Source of the DNA: Methylophilaceae bacterium
GTDB lineage: Bacteria; Pseudomonadota; Gammaproteobacteria; Burkholderiales; Methylophilaceae
DNA length: 64,000 nucleotides
Direction: 5' to 3'
Assembly: GCA_027488395.1 (NCBI GenBank)
Contig: JAIYBT010000005.1
Coordinates: forward strand, 1-64,000
Shown here: in pieces, positions 28,435 through 38,336 of the stretch
Position numbering within the stretch: position 1 is the stretch's first letter
Layout: every line of letters starts with the position of its first letter
The notes under the pieces: generated by a model
What the model was told of the DNA's origin: nothing
What the model saw: only the letters and a program-made list of their open reading frames with translations
The model's database searches: none
Made by a program: the position numbers and the translations under genes

Positions 28435-28773
28435 GAAGCCAACCAGACAGTCGCCGTCCAGCAATGGAGGGAGGAAAGTCCGGGCTGCACAGAGCGGGAT
28501 GACGGCTAACGGCCGTACGTTGAAAGCTGGCAACAGTATAAGACGAGGAATAGGGCCACAGAGACGAGTAAACCTTCTTCGGAAGGTGGATGTGAAACGC
28601 GGTAACCTCCATCTGCAGCAATATCAAATAGGCTGGCATTTGTCTTAACGACATAAGGCGTGGTTCGCGCTGCCAGCGGGTAGATAGCTTGAGCGTGTGA
28701 GTAATTGCACGCCTAGATGAATGACTGTCAGCGACGTGAAGTCGTTACAGAACCCGGCTTATCGGTTGGCTTC
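28435..28773 (+). ncRNA. rnpB: RNase P RNA (M1-type)
   Basis: A bacterial class A RNase P RNA of about 339 bases. The ends pair: GAAGCCAACC at the 5' end is complementary to GGTTGGCTTC at the 3' end (helix P1). Between them are the universally conserved GAGGAAAGTCCGGGCT near the 5' side and ACAGAACCCGGCTTAT near the 3' side, which form the P4 core. It processes tRNA 5' ends. The two ORF-track entries here (28418 plus, 28421 minus) are chance frames in this RNA. A T run after the 3' end probably terminates it. Confidence 0.96.
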
Positions 28774-28786
28774 ACTCTTTTTTGCA

Positions 28787-28813
28787 CGTATGTTTTTACC
28801 CGTATGTTTTTAC
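28787..28813. repeat. Short tandem repeat after rnpB
   Basis: The 13-mer CGTATGTTTTTAC occurs twice with a 14-base period, followed by AT-rich DNA with several TTAAATT copies up to the end of the glutaredoxin gene. Probably slippage in unconstrained spacer. Confidence 0.6.
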
Positions 28814-28878
28814 ACTTAAATTTTTATCCTTTAAATTCATATACTTAAATTTGTGTATTTAAACTTAATGATTTCAGC

Positions 28879-29232
28879 TTAGTTTTTCTTTGCTTGGCGT
28901 GCTTGCCAAGCGTCTAATGTGGATTTGATCTGTTGTTCGTGATAGCCACGAATCACCTCGCCAGCCACCAATAATACGGGCACACCGCGGCCATCGAGTC
29001 GTTGATATTGTTCACGGCCAACGTCTGACGTTTCAATGTTGTACTCCTGATACGGGATGTGCTTGGTTTTTAATAGGCGGCGGGTTTTTTCGCAATATGG
29101 GCACCAATCGGTCGCATATAGCAGCACCTTGCCTTGACTGAAGTCTGGCGGCGGGGCGATGTAATAGAGCCAGGTTCGCCATTGGCTCAGTACCAGTAAA
29201 CCTATCACCAAGAATAAAAATCGCGTTCTCAT
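28879..29232 (-). CDS. Membrane-anchored glutaredoxin-like protein
   Basis: A 117-residue protein: an N-terminal hydrophobic helix (FLFLVIGLLVLSQW) acts as anchor, followed by a glutaredoxin fold with active site DWCPYCEKTRRLL and the cis-proline segment GRGVPVLLVAGEVIRGY. The redox site would face the periplasm if the helix is an uncleaved signal anchor. The substrate is unknown. Divergent from mraZ. Confidence 0.83.
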   Translation of the reverse strand: MRTRFLFLVIGLLVLSQWRTWLYYIAPPPDFSQGKVLLYATDWCPYCEKTRRLLKTKHIPYQEYNIETSDVGREQYQRLDGRGVPVLLVAGEVIRGYHEQQIKSTLDAWQARQAKKN

Positions 29233-29473
29233 CCGTTTCCCATCCAGTCCATTTTGCGGCCATGGCAGACGTCATCATGCCTTTAGATGGCGGCCTTTGC
29301 TGACAATGTTTAGATCAGAATAATCATATTTTATCTTTTGTATATTTTTCAATGGGATATACATTTTTATTAAACAATTTTGTTTGTTAAGTGTTGCAAT
29401 CTCTTGATTTAAATTGAATTGTTAATTTAACGTAAGTCATTGTCTTTAAAGCAGAATTTTCGGTTAAAACCGC

Positions 29474-29502
29474 TTGCAATGGCGATTTAATTTAACTATA
29501 GT
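29474..29502 (+). promoter_or_regulatory. Predicted sigma-70 promoter of the dcw cluster
   Basis: TTGCAA, a 17-base spacer and TATAGT lie about 80 bases upstream of mraZ, inside a 352-base gene-free AT-rich region (29233-29584) that separates it from the divergent glutaredoxin gene. Transcription would start near 29509, directly before the GTGG repeats. Nothing else in that gap was recognised. Confidence 0.6.
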
Positions 29503-29510
29503 GTCGAAAA

Positions 29511-29540
29511 GGGTGGATTAGTGTTGTTTTGTGGGAAATT
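29511..29540 (+). promoter_or_regulatory. Possible MraZ operator repeats
   Basis: Three successive 10-base blocks start GGGTG, GTGTT and GTGGG. MraZ of E. coli binds TGGGN-type repeats with a 10-bp period just downstream of its own promoter; the position here fits. The middle block is degenerate, so this is tentative. Confidence 0.35.
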
Positions 29541-29584
29541 AATCCTATTTTTAATGAAAACTAGAAAGTCATGGCCCATTCATC

Positions 29585-30031
29585 ATGTTTCGCGGTGCAG
29601 TACAGCTCAGTTTAGATGCAAAAGGGCGGCTCAGTGTGCCAGCCAAGCATCGTGACGCGCTCACTGCTGGCGGCCAGGGTGAGGTGGTGCTGACTGCGCA
29701 CCCACATCGTTGTTTAATTCTATATCCGCAAGCCGCTTGGGAGCCGATTGAATCCAAGCTCACCAGCCTCTCTAGTTTTAATCCGCAAACCAGTGGCATC
29801 CAGCGCATGATTGTGGGGCAAGCCGATGTGTTGCAGTTAGATTCTGCAGGCCGCTTGCTGGTGAATGCAGTGTTGCGAAAATTTGCCCAGTTGGATAAAG
29901 AAGTAATGATGGTGGGTCAAGGCAGTCATTTTGAATTGTGGGACATGGCTGCTTGGGATCGCCAATTAGAGCAGTTGATGGCGCCCGATCAGTTGCAGAT
30001 TCCGCAAGAGCTAGAGGGCTTTTCCTTATGA
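29585..30031 (+). CDS. mraZ: Transcriptional regulator MraZ
   Basis: A 148-residue protein with two SpoVT/AbrB-like domains: [21 protein letters not shown] at the start and [19 protein letters not shown] in the second half. It forms rings, binds DNA and represses the dcw operon from within. First gene of the cluster. The ribosome site is weak. Its stop overlaps the rsmH start. Confidence 0.94.
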   Translation: MFRGAVQLSLDAKGRLSVPAKHRDALTAGGQGEVVLTAHPHRCLILYPQAAWEPIESKLTSLSSFNPQTSGIQRMIVGQADVLQLDSAGRLLVNAVLRKFAQLDKEVMMVGQGSHFELWDMAAWDRQLEQLMAPDQLQIPQELEGFSL

Positions 30032-31017
30032 TGACGGGCGCGCCGTTAGCGCCCGCGTCTGTGACGGAAGCGTCCTTGTCAGCAGCGTCTCCCGCACATA
30101 TTACCGTGTTGCTCCATGCAGCTGTCGATGCGCTCAACGTGCGTGCCGATGGTGTTTATGTAGACGGCACATTTGGCCGAGGTGGCCATAGTCGCTTGTT
30201 GTTATCAAAGTTAGGCCAACAAGGCCGGCTGATTGCGCTTGATCGCGATTTGGCCGCCATCGCGCATGCGCAGTCCATCACCGATCCTCGTTTTACCATC
30301 GTGCACGCCCATTTTTCTAGTATGCAAGCGGTATTGTCCGACGCAGGGATCGCTGCAGTGGATGGCGTTTTGTTGGATTTAGGCATTTCATCACCGCAAA
30401 TCGACCAAGGTGAGCGTGGGTTTAGTTTTAGGTTTGATGGCCCACTAGACATGCGAATGGATCAAAGTCGCGGCAAAACTGCCGCGCAGTGGCTTGCCAC
30501 AATGACGGAAAAACAGTTGATAGAGGTGATTCGAGATTATGGTGAAGAACGGTTTGCTAAGCAGGTTGCAAGGGCGATTATTAAAGAGCGCGAAGATGGG
30601 CATGCCATCACCACTACAGGACAACTTGCCAAGGTCGTGGCAAGCGCCATCCCAAAGATTGAGCCGGGCCAGAACCCTGCAACGCGCACGTTTCAAGCTC
30701 TACGGATTTTCGTCAATCAAGAGCTTGAGGAATTATCGTTAGTTCTGCCTGATTGTTTGCGCTTGTTAAACACGGGTGGACGCTTGGCGGTGATTAGCTT
30801 TCACTCCTTAGAAGATCGCGTGGTAAAGCGTTTTATTCAATCCGAGCAAGATCGTGACAATTTGCCCGTTGGCTTGCCAATTCGCGCAAAAGATTTGCCG
30901 CAATCGCGGTTGCTGGCTGTCGGCAAAGCCATCAAGCCGACGGCGGCTGAAATCAAGGCCAATGTTCGTTCACGCAGTGCAGTGTTGCGCGTGGCCGAGA
31001 GGACGGCAGTGCAATGA
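30028..31017 (+). CDS. rsmH: 16S rRNA N4-methyltransferase RsmH (MraW)
   Basis: About 329 residues. SAM-binding segment [16 protein letters not shown], then [12 protein letters not shown], and [17 protein letters not shown] and [15 protein letters not shown] near the C-terminus are hallmarks. It methylates C1402 of 16S rRNA at N4, the same base treated by RsmI encoded 5 kb upstream. I start at ATG 30028, overlapping the mraZ stop, not at the longer ORF start within mraZ. A residue stretch of about 20 before the core is a non-conserved N-terminus. Confidence 0.95.
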   Translation: MMTGAPLAPASVTEASLSAASPAHITVLLHAAVDALNVRADGVYVDGTFGRGGHSRLLLSKLGQQGRLIALDRDLAAIAHAQSITDPRFTIVHAHFSSMQAVLSDAGIAAVDGVLLDLGISSPQIDQGERGFSFRFDGPLDMRMDQSRGKTAAQWLATMTEKQLIEVIRDYGEERFAKQVARAIIKEREDGHAITTTGQLAKVVASAIPKIEPGQNPATRTFQALRIFVNQELEELSLVLPDCLRLLNTGGRLAVISFHSLEDRVVKRFIQSEQDRDNLPVGLPIRAKDLPQSRLLAVGKAIKPTAAEIKANVRSRSAVLRVAERTAVQ

Positions 31018-31301
31018 TACGCATTAATTTAATGTTGTTTGTGCTGACGGTGCTGATGGCGCTTGGGGTGGTCACTGCGCAATACAAAGCCCGTAAATTA
31101 TATTTTCAGTTAGATCAGCAAGCGCAGCTCACCAAGCAATACATGACGGAATACGATCAGTTGCAAATTGAACAAAGTACTTGGGCCATGCACTCGCGCC
31201 TCGAAGCTTTTGCTACCTCGCGTTTAAAGATGCACAGTCCGCTGGCGCAGCAAACACAAGTCATACAGCTGGAGGCGCCACTTGCGCCGCGTGTTGATTA
31301 A
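31014..31301 (+). CDS. ftsL: Cell division protein FtsL
   Basis: A 95-residue bitopic protein: one membrane helix at the N-terminus ([19 protein letters not shown]), then a coiled-coil segment ([23 protein letters not shown]). It links FtsB/FtsQ to FtsWI in the divisome. ATGA overlap with rsmH; ftsI starts 2 bases after its stop. Confidence 0.9.
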   Translation: MIRINLMLFVLTVLMALGVVTAQYKARKLYFQLDQQAQLTKQYMTEYDQLQIEQSTWAMHSRLEAFATSRLKMHSPLAQQTQVIQLEAPLAPRVD

Positions 31302-31303
31302 CG

Positions 31304-33046
31304 ATGTTGCTCAAGGAAAGTCAACATAAGCTGGTGAAATTGCCAGCGTGGCGGCGCAGGGCCCTGCTGATTGCGCTGTTGCTTGGCTTTTTGGCCTTGC
31401 TAGGACGTGGGTTTTACTTACAAACCCTGCATAAAGAATATTTGATTAAAAAGGGTGAGGCATTTTCTCGTCGCAAGGTGGTGCTGATGCCACACCGCGG
31501 CAAGATTTATGACCGAAATTTTAAGCCATTGGCCATCAGTTTGCCGGTGGAGTCGTTGTGGACGAACCCAACCGATGTGCAGTTGAATGCGGCGCAATTA
31601 AAGCAAATGGCCAGTTTGCTCGCGATGAAGCCCAACGCCTTACAACAAAAGCTTGCGCAAAAAAATAAAGAATTTGTGTTTATCAAACGGAGAGTAGCGC
31701 CCGATGTGGCAAAGCGAGTCATGGCGATGAAAATCCCTGGGGTATTCAGTCAAAAAGAATACAAGCGCTTTTATCCAGCGGCGGACGTGGCCGCCCATAT
31801 TGTGGGCTTTACCGGCATTGATGACACGGGCGTTGAGGGTATGGAGTTATTTCAAAACGCGGTGTTGGCGGGCTACAGTGGTAAGCGAGATTTTGTGCGT
31901 GACCGTAAAGGCCATGTGGTTGAAGATTTGGTCGCGGTGCAGTTGCCCCATGATGGGCAGGATTTGGTGCTGAGCATTGATCGCACTGTGCAATATATTG
32001 TGCATCGAGAACTCAATCGCGCCATGGAAAAACAAAAGGCCAAAGCCGCTGCTGCTGTGGTGTTGGATGCTAAAACGGGCGAAGTGTTGGCTATGGTGAA
32101 TCTGCCGACCTATAACCCGAATAATCCTATCCATATCACCGGAAAAACGCGCAATTCCAGCATCGTGAATATGTTTGAGCCAGGCTCGACCATGAAGCCA
32201 ATTACCGCTGCCGCGGCCATGGAGTTTGGCCCATACACCCCGGAAACAAAAATTCAAACGGCCCCAGGCTATTTAAAAATAGGCACGGCGACCATCCATG
32301 ATGCGCATCCCAATCAAGTGCTTACCGTCGCACAAGTGATTCAAAAATCCTCCAACGTTGGGTCGGCCAAAATGGCGTTAGATCTCAATAAAGAGCAAGT
32401 ATGGAATACCTATTTACAGTTAGGGTTTGGCGCAACCACCAAAATTGGGTTTCCTGGGGAAGCTGCGGGCCGGGTGCGGCACTATAAAACTTGGCGTCCG
32501 ATTGAGCAGGCCACCATGTCGTATGGACATGGCATCAGTGTCACGCTGTTACAACTGGCGCGTGCTTACACCGTGTTTGCCAATGAAGGTGAGCTGATGC
32601 CAGTGACCTTAACAAAGTTATCAGAGGCGCCTGTGGGGCGGCAAGTGTTTTCTGCCAAGGTTGCCAATGCGGTGAAAGACATGCTTGAGTTGGTGGTACA
32701 ACCAGGCGGCACCGCGCTCAAAGCGCAAGTCACGGGCTACCGCGTGGCTGGTAAAACAGGCACCGCGCATAAATTAGGCGCGGGCGGCTACGAGCATGAT
32801 AAATATGTCGGATCTTTTGTAGGGATGGTGCCCGCCTCCAATCCACGTCTGATCATGGCGGTGATGATCGATGAGCCCAGTAATGGCGAATATTATGGTG
32901 GCACTGTCGCCGCACCCGTGTTTAGTGCGGTGATGAATGATGTCTTACGCATGTTGGCGGTGCCACAAGATGGGGTCAGTGTACCGCTCACTTCGCCTGA
33001 GTCCTTGGTGCCCGAAGCGATGGCCGATGTAAAGGAGGCCATGTGA
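31304..33046 (+). CDS. ftsI: Septal peptidoglycan transpeptidase FtsI (PBP3)
   Basis: A 580-residue class B penicillin-binding protein. One membrane helix (about residues 20-40), a pedestal domain, then the transpeptidase domain with catalytic serine in EPGSTMKPI, KSSNVGSAK and the KTGT box (VAGKTGTAHK). It crosslinks septal peptidoglycan with FtsW. Its end overlaps the murE GTG start. Confidence 0.95.
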   Translation: MLLKESQHKLVKLPAWRRRALLIALLLGFLALLGRGFYLQTLHKEYLIKKGEAFSRRKVVLMPHRGKIYDRNFKPLAISLPVESLWTNPTDVQLNAAQLKQMASLLAMKPNALQQKLAQKNKEFVFIKRRVAPDVAKRVMAMKIPGVFSQKEYKRFYPAADVAAHIVGFTGIDDTGVEGMELFQNAVLAGYSGKRDFVRDRKGHVVEDLVAVQLPHDGQDLVLSIDRTVQYIVHRELNRAMEKQKAKAAAAVVLDAKTGEVLAMVNLPTYNPNNPIHITGKTRNSSIVNMFEPGSTMKPITAAAAMEFGPYTPETKIQTAPGYLKIGTATIHDAHPNQVLTVAQVIQKSSNVGSAKMALDLNKEQVWNTYLQLGFGATTKIGFPGEAAGRVRHYKTWRPIEQATMSYGHGISVTLLQLARAYTVFANEGELMPVTLTKLSEAPVGRQVFSAKVANAVKDMLELVVQPGGTALKAQVTGYRVAGKTGTAHKLGAGGYEHDKYVGSFVGMVPASNPRLIMAVMIDEPSNGEYYGGTVAAPVFSAVMNDVLRMLAVPQDGVSVPLTSPESLVPEAMADVKEAM

Positions 33047-34485
33047 GTACGGTGCAGATGCCTAGCCATGTACAGGCGTTGACGGCGGATAGCCGTCAAG
33101 TGCGCGCGGGCAGTGCGTTTCTGGCTTATCCAGGTCCGCACAGTGATGGTCGCGACTATATTGAGCAAGCCATCGCGCAGGGTGCAGCGTTGGTGTTGTG
33201 GGAGCCTGCGCAATTTGAATGGCAAGCACGTTGGCAAGTGATGCAAACAGCGGTGCCAGGCTTGCAAATGCAAGCAGGGCACATCGCCAGCGCTTTTTAT
33301 CAGCATCCTTCTCACGCGATGTGGTGTATTGGCGTGACGGGTACCAATGGCAAAACCACGGTCAGTCATTGGCTGGCACAAGCCTATGCTTACCTGCAAC
33401 AGCCAGTTGCCGTGATGGGGACGTTGGGCAACGGCCCACTCGATCAGTTGCAAGCATCGCTCAATACCACCTTGGGCGCGATTGATTGCCAAAAACAACT
33501 GGCGCAGATGCGGGACACTCACACGCAAGTCGTTGCGATGGAAGTGTCTTCACATGGGTTAGACCAAGGCCGCGTCAACGGTGTAGCGTTTGATGTGGCG
33601 ATTTTTACCAACCTCACACGCGATCATCTGGATTATCACCACACCATGGCAGCCTATCAGGCGGCCAAACGTAAATTGTTTGATTGGTCCAGTTTGCGCG
33701 TCAGTATTGTCAATGTCGACGATACGGTGGGTCTTGCCCTGTATCAAGAGCTGACCACGTTATCAAGGCCAGTGCTGAGTTATGGCTTGCATACTGGCGA
33801 CATCCATGCCAAACACATCACCAGCTTGGCCACAGGTTTTCAACTAGATGTCGTTACCCCGCAAGGTGAGGGCGTGGTTACGTTACATGCGTTAGGTGCA
33901 TTTAATATTAGCAATGCGTTTGCCGTGTTGGCTAGCTTATTAGCGCATACGATTCCATTGCCTCTCGCACTGGAAGCGATTTCACAACTGCGTCCAGTGC
34001 AAGGCCGCATGCAAATGTTAGGTGGTGGTGATGCACCGTTGGTGGTGGTCGATTATGCGCATACCCCAGATGCCCTATCGCAAGCGCTGACCACCTTGCG
34101 AGCGCAAACCGCTGGACACATCACTTGCGTCTTTGGTTGTGGGGGCGATCGTGATCCAGGTAAGCGCGCGGAAATGGGTGCGATTGCCAGTCGTTTGGCC
34201 GATGAATTAATGCTCACCACGGATAATCCACGCTTTGAGGCGCCAGAGCACATTATCAACATGATATTGGCTGGGGTATCGGCGCCATATACCTACCAAG
34301 CAGATCGCGCACAGGCGATTACGCAAGCTATACAGCAAGCGCACATTGGAGATGTGGTGCTGGTGGCAGGCAAAGGCCATGAGCCTTATCAAGAGGTGCA
34401 GGGCGTACGTTATGCGTTTAGTGATGTTGAATGCGTGCAGGCAGCATTGGTGGCTTATGCTGCAGCGAAAGGCGTTCAATCATGA
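33043..34485 (+). CDS. murE: UDP-MurNAc-tripeptide synthetase MurE
   Basis: A 480-residue Mur ligase that adds meso-diaminopimelate. P-loop GVTGTNGKTTVSHWLAQ; DNPR in TTDNPRFEAPEHII is the diaminopimelate-specific motif, and YAHTPDAL is also typical. Start is GTG overlapping the ftsI stop, with a strong AAAGGAGG ten bases before. Overlaps murF by ATGA. Confidence 0.95.
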   Translation: MSTVQMPSHVQALTADSRQVRAGSAFLAYPGPHSDGRDYIEQAIAQGAALVLWEPAQFEWQARWQVMQTAVPGLQMQAGHIASAFYQHPSHAMWCIGVTGTNGKTTVSHWLAQAYAYLQQPVAVMGTLGNGPLDQLQASLNTTLGAIDCQKQLAQMRDTHTQVVAMEVSSHGLDQGRVNGVAFDVAIFTNLTRDHLDYHHTMAAYQAAKRKLFDWSSLRVSIVNVDDTVGLALYQELTTLSRPVLSYGLHTGDIHAKHITSLATGFQLDVVTPQGEGVVTLHALGAFNISNAFAVLASLLAHTIPLPLALEAISQLRPVQGRMQMLGGGDAPLVVVDYAHTPDALSQALTTLRAQTAGHITCVFGCGGDRDPGKRAEMGAIASRLADELMLTTDNPRFEAPEHIINMILAGVSAPYTYQADRAQAITQAIQQAHIGDVVLVAGKGHEPYQEVQGVRYAFSDVECVQAALVAYAAAKGVQS

Positions 34486-35843
34486 TGCGATTGCAAGACA
34501 TTGCAACCCAATTGCAAGCTACCTTAATCGGTGAAGATGTCACGATTCGTGGTGTGGAAACAGATAGCCGTCGCGTGGCGGCAGATCAATTGTTTGTGGC
34601 CTTGATGGGCGCGAACTTTGATGGCCATGACTTTATTGATCAAGTCGCAGCACTTGGTGCAGTGGCGGCGATGGTCTCTAAACCTGTATCAAGCCCCATC
34701 CCCACCTTGTTGGTGGAAGACACTCGATTGGCCATGGGGCGTTTAGCCGCCGGTTGGCGCGCGCAATTGGGGTTGCCGCTGATTGCAGTGACCGGTAGCA
34801 ATGGCAAAACCACGACCAAAGAAATGATCGCCGCCATTTTGCAACAACACACTGGGATCGCGTCGCAAGTACTGGCCACGGCAGGCAATTTTAACAATGA
34901 CATTGGCATGCCGCTCACACTGCTCAAGCTCACCGCCGAACACCGTTATGCCGTGATTGAAATGGGCATGAATCACCTAGGTGAAATTGATTACCTGACA
35001 CAGCTTGCTCAACCTGATGTCGCCATGATCATTAATGCAGGGACTGCCCACATTGGTGAGTTAGGTTCGCGTGAAAACATTGCACAAGCCAAAGGTGAAA
35101 TTTTTGCAGGACTCAAGCCTGATGGCGTTGCCGTCATCCCCGCCGATAGTCCATTTGCAACCTATTGGCGCGGCTTAAACCAAGGCCGTCAACAGCTCAC
35201 TTTTGGCCTCGCGGAACATGCCGATGTGCGTGGCGAATGGCAAGCGCAGGGCGCAACCAGCCAGTTGCAATTGCATTATCAAGGCGAGCATGTTTCGTTT
35301 GAAGTGCCATTACCCGGCGTACATAACGCCATGAACGCCTTAGCCGCCGCCGCCGCCAGTTTGGCTATTGGCGCCAGCCTCACTGCGGTTGCACAAGGCA
35401 TCCGTCAATTTGCAGGCGTACACCGTCGTTTGCAAACCAAAACGGCTGCAAGTGGCGCGCAATTGATTGACGACACTTACAACGCAAATCCAGATTCCAT
35501 GCAGGTGGCGATTGATGTATTGCAAGCGTATAGCGGCAACACTTGGTTTGTGATGGGCGATATGGGTGAGCTTGGCGCGGATGCGCTTGCCATGCACGCC
35601 AGTATTGGCGCGTATGCAAAACGCGCGGGCATCCAGCACTGTTGGACGGTGGGCACACATAGTCTTGCGGCAGCACAAGCCTTTGGTGCTACAGCACGGC
35701 ATTTTGACCAAGTAGAAGACTTAATACAGGCGCTTAAGCCGCATCTCGGCGCACAAGACGTGGTCTTGGTCAAAGGCTCGCGTTTTATGCGTATGGAGCG
35801 CGTGGTGGACGCGCTGACTGCGGCCATCCCTGGAACAGAATAG
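34482..35843 (+). CDS. murF: UDP-MurNAc-tripeptide:D-Ala-D-Ala ligase MurF
   Basis: A 453-residue Mur ligase adding D-alanyl-D-alanine. P-loop [33 protein letters not shown], and DDTYNANPDSM are diagnostic. Start at ATG 34482 overlapping the murE stop; the ORF-track start lies inside murE. Confidence 0.95.
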   Translation: MMRLQDIATQLQATLIGEDVTIRGVETDSRRVAADQLFVALMGANFDGHDFIDQVAALGAVAAMVSKPVSSPIPTLLVEDTRLAMGRLAAGWRAQLGLPLIAVTGSNGKTTTKEMIAAILQQHTGIASQVLATAGNFNNDIGMPLTLLKLTAEHRYAVIEMGMNHLGEIDYLTQLAQPDVAMIINAGTAHIGELGSRENIAQAKGEIFAGLKPDGVAVIPADSPFATYWRGLNQGRQQLTFGLAEHADVRGEWQAQGATSQLQLHYQGEHVSFEVPLPGVHNAMNALAAAAASLAIGASLTAVAQGIRQFAGVHRRLQTKTAASGAQLIDDTYNANPDSMQVAIDVLQAYSGNTWFVMGDMGELGADALAMHASIGAYAKRAGIQHCWTVGTHSLAAAQAFGATARHFDQVEDLIQALKPHLGAQDVVLVKGSRFMRMERVVDALTAAIPGTE

Positions 35844-35855
35844 GAAAATAAAAAT

Positions 35856-36959
35856 ATGTTACTAGAACTTGCAAAATGGTTGGCCAGTGATATCCGCGGA
35901 TTTCATGTATTTGATTACATCACCTTTCGAGCGGTGTTGGCGACGCTGACCGCGTTGGCCATATCGTTTATGGTCGGCCCAGCCATGATACGCAAGCTGA
36001 CTGAATATAAAGTCGGTCAAGCGGTGCGTGATGATGGTCCACAAACGCATTTGGTGAAAGCCGGTACACCCACCATGGGCGGTGCTTTGATTTTAGTGGC
36101 GATTGCAATTTCAACCTTGCTTTGGGGCAATTTGCATAACCGCTTTATCTGGGTCGTACTGATCACCACCTTGGGCTTTGGTGCGGTGGGATGGGTCGAT
36201 GATTACCGCAAAGTGGTATTCAAAAATCCCAAAGGCTTATCCGCCAAAGAAAAATACTTTTGGCAAAGTGTGATTGGCTTAGGCGTAGCGGGGTTTTTAT
36301 ATGCGACCGCATCAACACCCGTAGAAACCACTTTGATCGTGCCATTTTTCAAACATCTTGCTCTACCGTTAGGCGCGGTAGGTTTTATTGTGCTGACTTA
36401 CTTGGTGGTGGTGGGGAGCAGCAATGCAGTGAATCTGACGGACGGTTTAGATGGATTGGCCATTTTGCCAACAGTCATGGTGGGCAGTGCACTGGCTTTG
36501 TTTTCATATGTGGCAGGGCATGTGGTGTTTTCCAAATACTTAGGGATTCCCTATGTGGCAGGGGCTAGCGAGCTCATGGTGTTTTGTGCGGCGATGGCGG
36601 GCGCAGGCCTCGGCTTTTTATGGTTTAACGCCTATCCCGCCGAGGTGTTTATGGGTGATGTCGGTGCGTTGGCATTGGGAGCCGCATTGGGGATCGTCGC
36701 GGTGATTGTTCGTCAGGAAATTGTGCTGTTTATCATGGGTGGTGTGTTCGTGATTGAGACCTTTTCTGTGGCCGCGCAGGTGTTGTATTTCAAATACACC
36801 AAGAGAATGACAGGCACGGGCAAACGGATTTTTTTAATGGCGCCATTACACCACCACTACGAGCAAAAAGGATGGAAAGAAACGCAAGTGGTGGTGCGCT
36901 TTTGGATCATCACCATGATGTTGGTGTTGGTGGGCTTATCAACCCTTAAATTACGCTAA
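35856..36959 (+). CDS. mraY: Phospho-MurNAc-pentapeptide transferase MraY
   Basis: A 367-residue polytopic enzyme that makes lipid I on the inner membrane. Catalytic and signature segments: [33 protein letters not shown] and [14 protein letters not shown], plus [12 protein letters not shown]. About ten membrane helices. Lies 12 bases after murF, and its ATG has GGAAAA upstream. Confidence 0.96.
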   Translation: MLLELAKWLASDIRGFHVFDYITFRAVLATLTALAISFMVGPAMIRKLTEYKVGQAVRDDGPQTHLVKAGTPTMGGALILVAIAISTLLWGNLHNRFIWVVLITTLGFGAVGWVDDYRKVVFKNPKGLSAKEKYFWQSVIGLGVAGFLYATASTPVETTLIVPFFKHLALPLGAVGFIVLTYLVVVGSSNAVNLTDGLDGLAILPTVMVGSALALFSYVAGHVVFSKYLGIPYVAGASELMVFCAAMAGAGLGFLWFNAYPAEVFMGDVGALALGAALGIVAVIVRQEIVLFIMGGVFVIETFSVAAQVLYFKYTKRMTGTGKRIFLMAPLHHHYEQKGWKETQVVVRFWIITMMLVLVGLSTLKLR

Positions 36960-36974
36960 TCGAAATCTATCGTC

Positions 36975-38336
36975 ATGAATAAGAAGCTTGAACATCAACG
37001 TGTTGCAGTCATCGGTCTCGGTGAGACTGGTTTGTCTGCATTGCGTTGGCTCCGGCATATCGGCGCCAATGTCAGCATGTTTGATTCACGCCTGCATCCG
37101 CCAGGGCTAGAGCATTTGCGTCAAGCGTTTACCGATACTCCCTATTTTATTGGCCCGTTTGACGCAGAACTGTTGTGTGCGATGGATATGATCGTGATCA
37201 GCCCCGGCGTTTCGCTGCAAGAGCCTGCCATACAACAAGCCCTCACTCACGGCGTGACCGTGATTGGCGATGTGGAGTTGTTTGCGCAGTTTCGTGCGCC
37301 CTACGCCAAGGTCATTGCGATTACAGGTTCCAACGGTAAAACCACCGTGACCACCTTGGTTGGTGAGATTTGTAAACAAGCGGGTTTATCCACCATCGTG
37401 GCGGGAAATATTGGCTTACCCGTACTGGATACCTTGTTCATGCCAACGCCCGATGTGTATGTGCTCGAACTGTCCAGTTTTCAATTGGAGACTACCACGC
37501 AATTAGTGGCCGATGTCGCCACCGTTCTCAATCTGAGCGAAGACCATCTAGACCGCTATCCCTCGATGCAAGCTTACGCGGATGCAAAAGCACGCATTTA
37601 TCTGCTTGCACGGGTGGCTGTCGTTAATCGCGATGATGTGCCCAGTATGTTGCTTGCAGGCGATTTACCAAAAGTATCGTTTGGGGTGGATGCTTCTGCC
37701 AGCATGAATGATTACGGCTTGGATGATGGTGGTTGGTTGTGTGTTGGTCGGCGGCGCTATTTGGATAGCGAAGCCTTGCGGTTGCGTGGCAAGCATAACA
37801 TCGCCAACGTATTGGCATCGATTGCATTATGTCAAACCATCGGGATCGACAAAATTTCTATTTTGAACACGGTGCAATCTTTTCAAGGCCTGCCACATCG
37901 GGTCGAATGGGTCGCTGAAATCGACAGCATTGATTTTTATGATGACTCTAAAGGCACCAACGTCGGGGCCACCGTGGCCGCCATCAGCGGTATGCTCAAA
38001 CAAGGCAAACCGCAAAAAGTGGTGTTGATTGCAGGCGGTGATGGCAAAGGCCAGGACTTTACCCCCTTGCATGCTGCGGTGCGCGATCACGCGCGCGCCG
38101 TGGTGTTGATTGGTCGTGATGGCCCGCAAATACTGCAGGCGTTACAAGGCATTGATATACCGATGGTGGATGCCGTCGATTTACCAGCAGCCGTGGCGAT
38201 TGCCAAAACCTTAGCCTCAGCGGGCGATGCCGTGCTGTTATCCCCTGCATGTGCCAGCTTTGATATGTTTAAAAATTATGAACATCGTGCACAGGTGTTT
38301 ATTGCAGCAGTCAAAGCGCTGGAGGGTCAATGTTAG
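36975..38336 (+). CDS. murD: UDP-MurNAc-L-Ala:D-Glu ligase MurD
   Basis: A 453-residue Mur ligase adding D-glutamate. [15 protein letters not shown] is the N-terminal dinucleotide fold, [16 protein letters not shown] the P-loop, [12 protein letters not shown] and [18 protein letters not shown] the C-terminal signatures. Its end overlaps the ftsW start by 7 bases. Confidence 0.95.
   Translation: MNKKLEHQRVAVIGLGETGLSALRWLRHIGANVSMFDSRLHPPGLEHLRQAFTDTPYFIGPFDAELLCAMDMIVISPGVSLQEPAIQQALTHGVTVIGDVELFAQFRAPYAKVIAITGSNGKTTVTTLVGEICKQAGLSTIVAGNIGLPVLDTLFMPTPDVYVLELSSFQLETTTQLVADVATVLNLSEDHLDRYPSMQAYADAKARIYLLARVAVVNRDDVPSMLLAGDLPKVSFGVDASASMNDYGLDDGGWLCVGRRRYLDSEALRLRGKHNIANVLASIALCQTIGIDKISILNTVQSFQGLPHRVEWVAEIDSIDFYDDSKGTNVGATVAAISGMLKQGKPQKVVLIAGGDGKGQDFTPLHAAVRDHARAVVLIGRDGPQILQALQGIDIPMVDAVDLPAAVAIAKTLASAGDAVLLSPACASFDMFKNYEHRAQVFIAAVKALEGQC

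Noticed and set aside
28418-28654. ORFs of 76 and 77 codons on both strands
   Set aside because: They lie within the RNase P RNA; conserved RNA motifs and end pairing explain the sequence.
33041-33050. GTGAGTAC resembling half of a SlmA binding site
   Set aside because: Only a half site; the second half of the palindrome is missing and it forms the murE start.
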